From: Nitrobacter sp035546855
GTDB lineage: Bacteria > Pseudomonadota > Alphaproteobacteria > Rhizobiales > Xanthobacteraceae
Assembly (NCBI GenBank): GCA_035546855.1
Contig: DASZVY010000018.1
Location: 15,108 to 79,107, forward strand
DNA length: 64,000 nucleotides
Direction of reading: 5' to 3'
Shown here: one piece after another, positions 59,664 through 64,000 of the stretch
Numbering within the stretch: position 1 is the stretch's first letter
How the letters are laid out: every line of letters begins with the position of its first letter
Program-made: the position numbers and the translations under genes
The notes under the pieces: model-generated
Told to the model about the DNA's origin: nothing
The model's input: only the letters and a program-made list of their open reading frames with translations
Database searches by the model: none

Positions 59664-59867
59664 ATGCCCGACCTGATCCGCATCTTCACCGAGCGCGGCG
59701 ATCTTGCGCATCTCGCGTTGTTTTTGTGGGCGAGCGCGGCCAGCGCCGCGTTGTGGTTCTCCTTGCGCGAGCGGGCGGCCGCGGCGCGCCGCTTCGACGA
59801 TTTCGTCCGCGAACTCCAGCGCTTCAACCGCCGCCGCAAGCGGCATGTCACCAAGGACCGTTCCTGA
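59664..59867 (+). CDS. Small GTA-cluster protein (DUF6127/gp3.5-like position)
   Basis: 67 residues from ATG 59664. An N-terminal helical membrane segment (LIRIFTERGDLAHLALFLWASAASAALWFSL) is followed by a basic tail (RRRKRHVTKDRS). GTA clusters carry one or two such small genes between portal and protease. The specific family is unsure, and its role is unknown. The next gene starts on its stop codon (TGATG). Confidence 0.7.
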   Translation: MPDLIRIFTERGDLAHLALFLWASAASAALWFSLRERAAAARRFDDFVRELQRFNRRRKRHVTKDRS

Positions 59868-60055
59868 TGGATACCCTGCATCACGTATTGCGCTCGTTCA
59901 ACACCGAGACCAAGTCGTCGCGCGATCATCTCACCGTGTTTCGCGAGTTCCTCGCGCATCTCGACCAGATCCAGCGCAAGGCGCCGGCCGCGCGGTCGGT
60001 GCGGCCGAAGACATCGGCCCGACGCAAGCCGGCGAAGCGCGGTCGCAGGGGCTGA
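59867..60055 (+). CDS. Small basic GTA-cluster protein
   Basis: 62 residues from ATG 59867, overlapping the previous stop by one base. MDTLHHVLRSFNTETKSSRDHLTVFREFLAHLDQIQ in order followed by a Lys/Arg/Ala tail (PKTSARRKPAKRGRRG). It is too short for a confident family call. Position between portal and prohead protease suggests a head-assembly accessory role. Confidence 0.6.
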   Translation: MDTLHHVLRSFNTETKSSRDHLTVFREFLAHLDQIQRKAPAARSVRPKTSARRKPAKRGRRG

Positions 60056-60115
60056 CGGCACGTTTCTTCATTTTCGCATCCGCTTTCGTTCACCCCGCTT
60101 GTTGCGAGGCCGATC

Positions 60116-60772
60116 ATGCATGCTCCATTGTCATCCCAGTCGCGCCTGTCATTTTCAGGCGACGGTACCGTGGAGGGCTATGCCAGCCTGTTCGGCGAGA
60201 TCGATCAGGCCCGCGACATGATGATGCCCGGCGCCTTCACGCAGACGCTCAAGACACGCGGCCTGCGCAAGATCCCGATGCTGTTTCAGCATGACCCGAG
60301 CGAGCCGGTCGGCATCTGGCTGGAGCTGCGCGAGGATTTTCGCGGGCTGTGGGCGCGGGGCCGGCTGATCCCGGACGTGACGCGGGCGCGCGAACTGCTG
60401 GCGCTGGTGCGCGAAGGCGCGGTCGACGGGCTGTCGATCGGCTACCGCACCGTGCGCGGGCAGATCGAGCCGCGCACGCGGGTGCGCAAGCTCCATCAGG
60501 TCGATCTCTGGGAAATCTCCATCGTCACGTTCCCGCTGTTGGCGGGAGCGCGTGTCCGCGCGGTGAAGCAGGCGGCGCCCCAGCCGCCGCTGTCGCGCGC
60601 GCGGACGCAGGCCGAGCGCGCCTGGCGGAGCACGACGGCGGCCGCGGACGAACCGGCGCCGCAGCTCCGCCCGCGCCCGGCGGTTTTGTCGTCGTCGCTG
60701 CGCGGCCGCGAGGGGCGGTGCGCGGCGCTGCGCGACGTTGCGCGCTACGTCAGGATGGGAGCGCACCAATGA
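60116..60772 (+). CDS. HK97-family prohead protease
   Basis: 218 residues. GTVEGYASLFGEIDQARDMMMPGAF at the amino end, FQHDPSEPVGIWLELRED with the catalytic His and the DGLSIGYRT segment with the catalytic Ser match U35-type prohead proteases, equivalent to GTA gp4. It trims the delta domain of the capsid protein in the assembling head. The C-terminal 60 residues are Arg/Pro/Ala-rich and variable. A tiny frame begins immediately at its stop (TGAATG). Confidence 0.92.
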   Translation: MHAPLSSQSRLSFSGDGTVEGYASLFGEIDQARDMMMPGAFTQTLKTRGLRKIPMLFQHDPSEPVGIWLELREDFRGLWARGRLIPDVTRARELLALVREGAVDGLSIGYRTVRGQIEPRTRVRKLHQVDLWEISIVTFPLLAGARVRAVKQAAPQPPLSRARTQAERAWRSTTAAADEPAPQLRPRPAVLSSSLRGREGRCAALRDVARYVRMGAHQ

Positions 60773-60931
60773 ATGTTAAACTTTGTTACCCTCGTTGGAA
60801 CGTTTTTCAGCGCCATCGCAAAGGCGGTCGATGCCGTGAGCGTCGCTTTGCTCAATCGCGCCCTCCGAAGCCATCCCGACCTTGAAAGCGAAATCGAAAG
60901 CCGGATCGCGACCACGGGCCGCTATACCTGA
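60773..60931 (+). CDS. Possible small protein after the prohead protease
   Basis: 52 residues from ATG 60773, directly abutting the protease stop. MLNFVTLVGTFFSAIAKAVD is a hydrophobic start, then a helical end (LESEIESRIATTGRYT). GGGAG is 11 bases upstream. The opening codons are AT-rich, unlike the neighbours. Not a known family; coding is plausible only. Confidence 0.35.
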   Translation: MLNFVTLVGTFFSAIAKAVDAVSVALLNRALRSHPDLESEIESRIATTGRYT

Positions 60932-61003
60932 TCGTCGGATTCCAGCGAACAACGGCGATCCGGATTTTCTTTTTGGCCCGACCTTTGCGAAGGGTGGTCT
61001 CGC

Positions 61004-61291
61004 TTATCGCTTGAACCCCAGCGCGGCCGATAAGCCGATAATGACGCCGGCGCAGATCGCAGCACCTCCGGCCGCCATGCCCCAGTTCAGGAAATACAGG
61101 GCCATCGACAGGAGTGACTTGTCGGCGGCGTTGCCGAGCACCGCATAGGTCGCGGCGAACGCCGCCAGCAGCACGGCACAGACCGCGATCCAGAACCAGG
61201 CTGGTCCGCGCCGAGCCGGCTGCATGGCGATCCACGCGCTGCCGGCGGCGGCGATGACCAGAACGACCCAGACTAGGATTGCAAGGCGCAT
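61004..61291 (-). CDS. Three-helix membrane protein on the opposite strand within the GTA cluster
   Basis: 95 residues from ATG 61291. Three hydrophobic helices (LAILVWVVLVIAAAGSAWI, WFWIAVCAVLLAAFAATYAVL, ALYFLNWGMAAGGAAICAGVII) and a short charged end GFKR. It is the only minus-strand gene between the protease and capsid genes. Size and topology would suit a holin, but that is a guess. The alternative is an unrelated membrane protein gene inserted here. A longer frame upstream is not supported. Confidence 0.65.
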   Translation of the reverse strand: MRLAILVWVVLVIAAAGSAWIAMQPARRGPAWFWIAVCAVLLAAFAATYAVLGNAADKSLLSMALYFLNWGMAAGGAAICAGVIIGLSAALGFKR

Positions 61292-61424
61292 CGGCGGTCC
61301 CGCACTCAGATGTGGCTCCGCCGATCTGTAGCCCATCACGCCTGCAAATTGAAGACGCCTGCGGCCTGAACAGGCCGGCGTCGTCATTGCCGTGTTTGAC
61401 AACCATCACCACCAGGAGAACCAC

Positions 61425-62678
61425 ATGGACTTCGACATCACCGACACCGCGCCGGAGCACAAGTCCGGCATCGCCGCCCGCGGCGACCATGACGACCTCC
61501 GCGTCACCTTCGAGGAGTTCAAGGCGGCGAACGACGAGCGGCTGGCGCGGCTCGAGAAGAAGCGCGGCGACGTGCTCTTGGAGGAGAAGGTCGATCGCAT
61601 CAACGCCGCGCTGGACGCGCAAGCGCGGCGCCTCGACGAGATCGCGCTGAAGCATGCCCGCCCGACGCTGGAAGGCCGCAACCGTCTGGCGACCGACGCC
61701 GCGAGCCGCGAGCACAAGAGCGCGTTCGAGGCCTATGTGCGCGGGGGCGAGGTCGGCAGCCTGCGCGCGCTGGAGACCAAGGCGCTGTCCGTGGGCTCCG
61801 ATCCGGACGGCGGCTATCTGGTGCCGGACGAGCTCGAGCACCAGATCGGCGAGCGGCTGGCGGCGATCTCGCCGATCCGCGCCCTCGCTTCGGTGCGCAC
61901 CATTTCCGGCAACGTCTACAAGAAGCCGTTCATGACCGCGGGCCCCGCCACCGGCTGGGTCGGCGAGACCGACGTGCGCGCGCAGACGGCGTCGCCGGCG
62001 CTGGACGCGCTGAGCTTCCCGGCGATGGAGCTCTATGCCATGCCGGCGGCAACCGCGACGCTGCTCGATGACTCCGCCGTCAACATCGACGAATGGATCG
62101 CGCAGGAGGTCGAATTGACTTTCGCGGTTCAGGAAGGCGCCGCCTTCGTCAACGGCGACGGCACCAACAAGCCGAAGGGCTTTCTGCAATCCGACACCGT
62201 GGCCAACGGTTCATGGGTGTGGGGCAAGCTCGGCTATGTCCCCAGCGGTCTCGCCGGCGGGTTCACGGCGTCGAACCCCTCCGATGCGCTGGTCGACCTG
62301 GTGTACGCGTTGAAGGCCGGCTATCGCCAGAACGCCGCCTTCGTGATGAACCGCAAGACGCAGGCCGCGATCCGTAAGTTCAAGGATACCGGCGGATCTT
62401 ATCTGTGGCAGCCGCCGGCGCTGGCGGGCGGGCGCGCCTCGCTGATGACGTTCCCGCTGGTCGAGGCCGAGGACATGCCTGATGTAACGGCGGACTCGCT
62501 GTCCATCGCATTCGGCGATTTCCGCCGCGGCTATCTGGTGGTGGACCGCGCCGGCGTGCGCGTGCTGCGCGATCCGTATTCGGCCAAGCCTTACGTGCTG
62601 TTCTATACCACGAAGCGCGTCGGCGGTGGCGTGCAGGACTTCGACGCCATCAAGCTGATGAAGTTCGCGGCGAGCTGA
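61425..62678 (+). CDS. HK97-family major capsid protein (GTA gp5-like)
   Basis: 417 residues from ATG 61425 (AGGAG at 61412). Residues 25-110 are a coiled-coil delta domain (VTFEEFKAANDERLARLEKK, then KVDRINAALDAQARRLDEIALKHARP) that the prohead protease should remove. The mature capsid part starts near SVGSDPDGGYLVPDELEHQI and includes FVNGDGTNKPKGFL, AFVMNRKTQAAIRK and the C-terminal GDFRRGYLVVDR segments. It matches Rhodobacter-type GTA gp5. It ends 213 bases before the toxin gene, in a degenerate repeat-like spacer. Confidence 0.95.
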   Translation: MDFDITDTAPEHKSGIAARGDHDDLRVTFEEFKAANDERLARLEKKRGDVLLEEKVDRINAALDAQARRLDEIALKHARPTLEGRNRLATDAASREHKSAFEAYVRGGEVGSLRALETKALSVGSDPDGGYLVPDELEHQIGERLAAISPIRALASVRTISGNVYKKPFMTAGPATGWVGETDVRAQTASPALDALSFPAMELYAMPAATATLLDDSAVNIDEWIAQEVELTFAVQEGAAFVNGDGTNKPKGFLQSDTVANGSWVWGKLGYVPSGLAGGFTASNPSDALVDLVYALKAGYRQNAAFVMNRKTQAAIRKFKDTGGSYLWQPPALAGGRASLMTFPLVEAEDMPDVTADSLSIAFGDFRRGYLVVDRAGVRVLRDPYSAKPYVLFYTTKRVGGGVQDFDAIKLMKFAAS

Positions 62679-62891
62679 GCTAGCCGAGTGTCATGTCCGG
62701 ACAAAGGCGTGAAGCGGTTTTCGCACTAGATGATCCGGTCAACCATCCTTCAAAGAAGGACGGATGCGCGGCGTCGCGGGAGTGGAGACGGCGCTTCGCG
62801 CCCATGGCCGCGCATGACGGAAATTCAACGGCGCGCCTTTCTGGCGCGCTGTTTCGTTTTCGAGCACGTGTCGCCTCTCGAGGATATTCCG

Positions 62892-63713
62892 ATGCCATCG
62901 CATCACGACGCCTGGCTGCGCCATCAGCAATCGCGATGGCTGCGGCCGGATGCGGCCCGCTGGGTTCGTCCCGACGCCGCGCGGTTTCTTCCGCCCGGCG
63001 TAGATGTCGTCAAAGCCTTTCCCGCGCTGGCGCGCAAATACAATCCGGACCAGCCGCGCGTGCCGGCGGGCAATCCGGACGGCGGTCAGTGGACGGATGG
63101 CGGCGCGGGAGAAGAAGGCAGTCTCGGCCTTTTTCAGATCACGCCGCGCGACAACACGATCGAAGGCGTGCAGCTTGCCGGCGATCGTCGACCGGGAATG
63201 GGACACAACCAGGGCCCGCCACTGGATGAACCTCCGGAGATTCCGAAGCAGCGGCCAACGACCAGTGCAGAAAGAACGAAATATCTTCGCGCGGCGGCAG
63301 GCTGGCTGGCGAGAAACAGCGGGCCGGCCGCAGTTGCCTATGTCGGCATGATGAATAATGTGGAATGGCTCGAAGACTATCACGCCCTCATTCAGGCTGC
63401 GCGCGACGAGCCGAAGACGTTAGAAGAGTTGCAGCAGGGTGTGGGTCAGTCTCGGCCAGGTTACGACGATCATCACATCGTCGAGCAGACTTGGGCCGAA
63501 CGGTTTGGCTTTGTGCGTAGTGAAATCGATGATCCGTCCAATATTGTCAGCATCCCGCGCTTGACGCATTATCGGATCACGGGTTGGTATGGGACGAGAA
63601 CTGACAACTACGGAGGTCAGTCGCCAAGGGAGTATTTGCGCGATAAGAGTTGGGATGAACGTCGACGGGTCGGCCTTGATGCGTTGGTGATGTTCGAGGT
63701 TCTCAAGCCATGA
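62892..63713 (+). CDS. Predicted HNH-like nuclease toxin with phage-head-type N-terminus
   Basis: 273 residues from ATG 62892 (GAGG at 62880). Residues 15-33 repeat RWLRPDAAR and RWVRPDAAR; 50-70 hold YNPDQPRVPAGNPDGGQWTD, like the RxPAG-xxGGQ[WF]T motif that recurs in phage head proteins and MuF-type toxins; 103-112 is MGHNQGPPLD. A helical segment (125-185) leads to the carboxyl domain: YDDHHIVEQ (H194, H195), N217 in DPSNIVSIP and H226 in RLTHYRITGWY, an HNH-type His/His...Asn...His set, ending SPREYLRDKSWDERRRVGLDAL. The next gene (DUF2019) overlaps by ATGA. A toxin role is inferred. Confidence 0.75.
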   Translation: MPSHHDAWLRHQQSRWLRPDAARWVRPDAARFLPPGVDVVKAFPALARKYNPDQPRVPAGNPDGGQWTDGGAGEEGSLGLFQITPRDNTIEGVQLAGDRRPGMGHNQGPPLDEPPEIPKQRPTTSAERTKYLRAAAGWLARNSGPAAVAYVGMMNNVEWLEDYHALIQAARDEPKTLEELQQGVGQSRPGYDDHHIVEQTWAERFGFVRSEIDDPSNIVSIPRLTHYRITGWYGTRTDNYGGQSPREYLRDKSWDERRRVGLDALVMFEVLKP

Positions 63714-64000
63714 TCTTCAGGAAAATCAGACTCGATGCGATGCCCGTCGATCAACTGGTCGGTCGATTTGCGGCAATCACTGCCGCGCAGGATGACGCGC
63801 TTCTCGGCCACGAACTCACGAAATTCAATCGTCTGTATGAACGGATGACGGAAGTCAGGGACGAATTGAAGCGGCGGCCGGGCGATCAACGGCTCGCGCT
63901 GATGGCGCTTTACAATCATCCCAACATGCAAGTTCAATTACAGGCCGCCCGGTCCACGCTCGCTGTCGCGCCCGACGAGGCTCGCCGGAAAATTGAGGCT
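63710..64000 (+). CDS. DUF2019 protein, probable immunity partner, truncated by window end
   Basis: 97 residues visible, from ATG 63710, in the ATGA overlap with the toxin stop; it continues past the window. MPVDQLVGRFAAITAAQDDALLGHELTKFNRLYERM, ELKRRPGDQRLALMALYNHPNMQVQLQAARSTLAVAP in order are DUF2019. I recall DUF2019 genes next to predicted toxins in Rhizobiales, which makes an immunity role plausible. The helical repeat-like fold suits binding the toxin. Translation coupled to the toxin gene supports joint use. Confidence 0.82.
   Translation, partial: MIFRKIRLDAMPVDQLVGRFAAITAAQDDALLGHELTKFNRLYERMTEVRDELKRRPGDQRLALMALYNHPNMQVQLQAARSTLAVAPDEARRKIEA

Noticed and set aside
60852..62189. 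445-codon minus-strand frame across the capsid gene
   Set aside because: It covers the capsid delta domain antisense; only its 3' neighbour at 61004-61291 in another frame shows real membrane helices.
62690..62890. Possible degenerate repeat or small gene between capsid and toxin genes
   Set aside because: Some words resemble known Bradyrhizobiaceae repeats (ccatccttcaaagaaggacgg), but no clear paired arms and no start signal before 62892; not called as a feature.
1..64000. tRNA, rRNA or CRISPR array
   Set aside because: No cloverleaf with conserved T-loop bases, no rRNA stretch and no regularly spaced direct repeats were found on reading. The repeats here are isolated palindromes. A tRNAscan or CRISPR finder run would settle it.

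Overview
The window is high-GC, gene-dense chromosomal DNA from an alphaproteobacterium. The best fit is Bradyrhizobiaceae/Nitrobacteraceae (Bradyrhizobium, Rhodopseudomonas, Afipia or a relative). The evidence is taxon-restricted families (TIGR03808/TIGR03809-like proteins, DUF2336, DUF5330, DUF6456, DUF1491, MucR), a gene transfer agent (GTA)-type head cluster, and several short intergenic palindromic repeat families that I recognise from this family. No rRNA, tRNA, CRISPR array or intact insertion sequence was seen.

Layout. 1-12.4 kb: end of a CoA-transferase gene, an HME-type RND metal efflux adaptor and pump, threonine dehydratase, a TolC-like outer membrane protein, an acetyl-CoA hydrolase/transferase, an enoyl-CoA hydratase and an alanine/proline-rich exported protein. 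12.4-25.5 kb: two ECF sigma/anti-sigma pairs, a DenD-like dehydrogenase, a DUF2336 protein, a diguanylate cyclase, a TIGR03809-like protein, a TadG-like von Willebrand protein, a TAT-exported beta-helix protein, a Bcr/CflA exporter and pyroglutamyl peptidase. 25.6-32.8 kb: both methylmalonyl-CoA mutase subunits and the MeaB chaperone on the minus strand, with an MntA-HepT toxin-antitoxin pair between the large subunit and meaB. 33.0-34.7 kb: folP-folB-folK. 34.8-53.6 kb: DUF4332, DUF2267/2780-like, a HerA-like ATPase, an M20 peptidase, a class II aldolase, MucR, an isolated DnaA domain IV protein with DUF6456, SufE, a PAS histidine kinase, cell-envelope proteins, PBP1A and YcgN. 53.7-56.1 kb: a DHA2 exporter, a Flp pilin and a tiny membrane protein. 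56.2-64.0 kb: a GTA/HK97-like head-gene cluster (terminase, portal, prohead protease, major capsid).

Most notable is the GTA cluster's end. Directly after the major capsid gene lie a predicted HNH-like nuclease toxin with a phage-head-type N-terminal region and an overlapping DUF2019 gene, which looks like a toxin-immunity pair where a head-tail connector gene is normally expected. Second, a 117-bp palindromic repeat sits in frame inside the methylmalonyl-CoA mutase small subunit gene and adds about 39 residues.

Regulation suggested by the sequence: translational coupling by ATGA overlaps in the mutase-meaB operon, both DUF1254/DUF1214 genes, the second sigma/anti-sigma pair and the toxin/DUF2019 pair; a likely autoregulated ECF promoter at 12738-12762; and an AT-rich palindrome between mucR and the DnaA-like gene.
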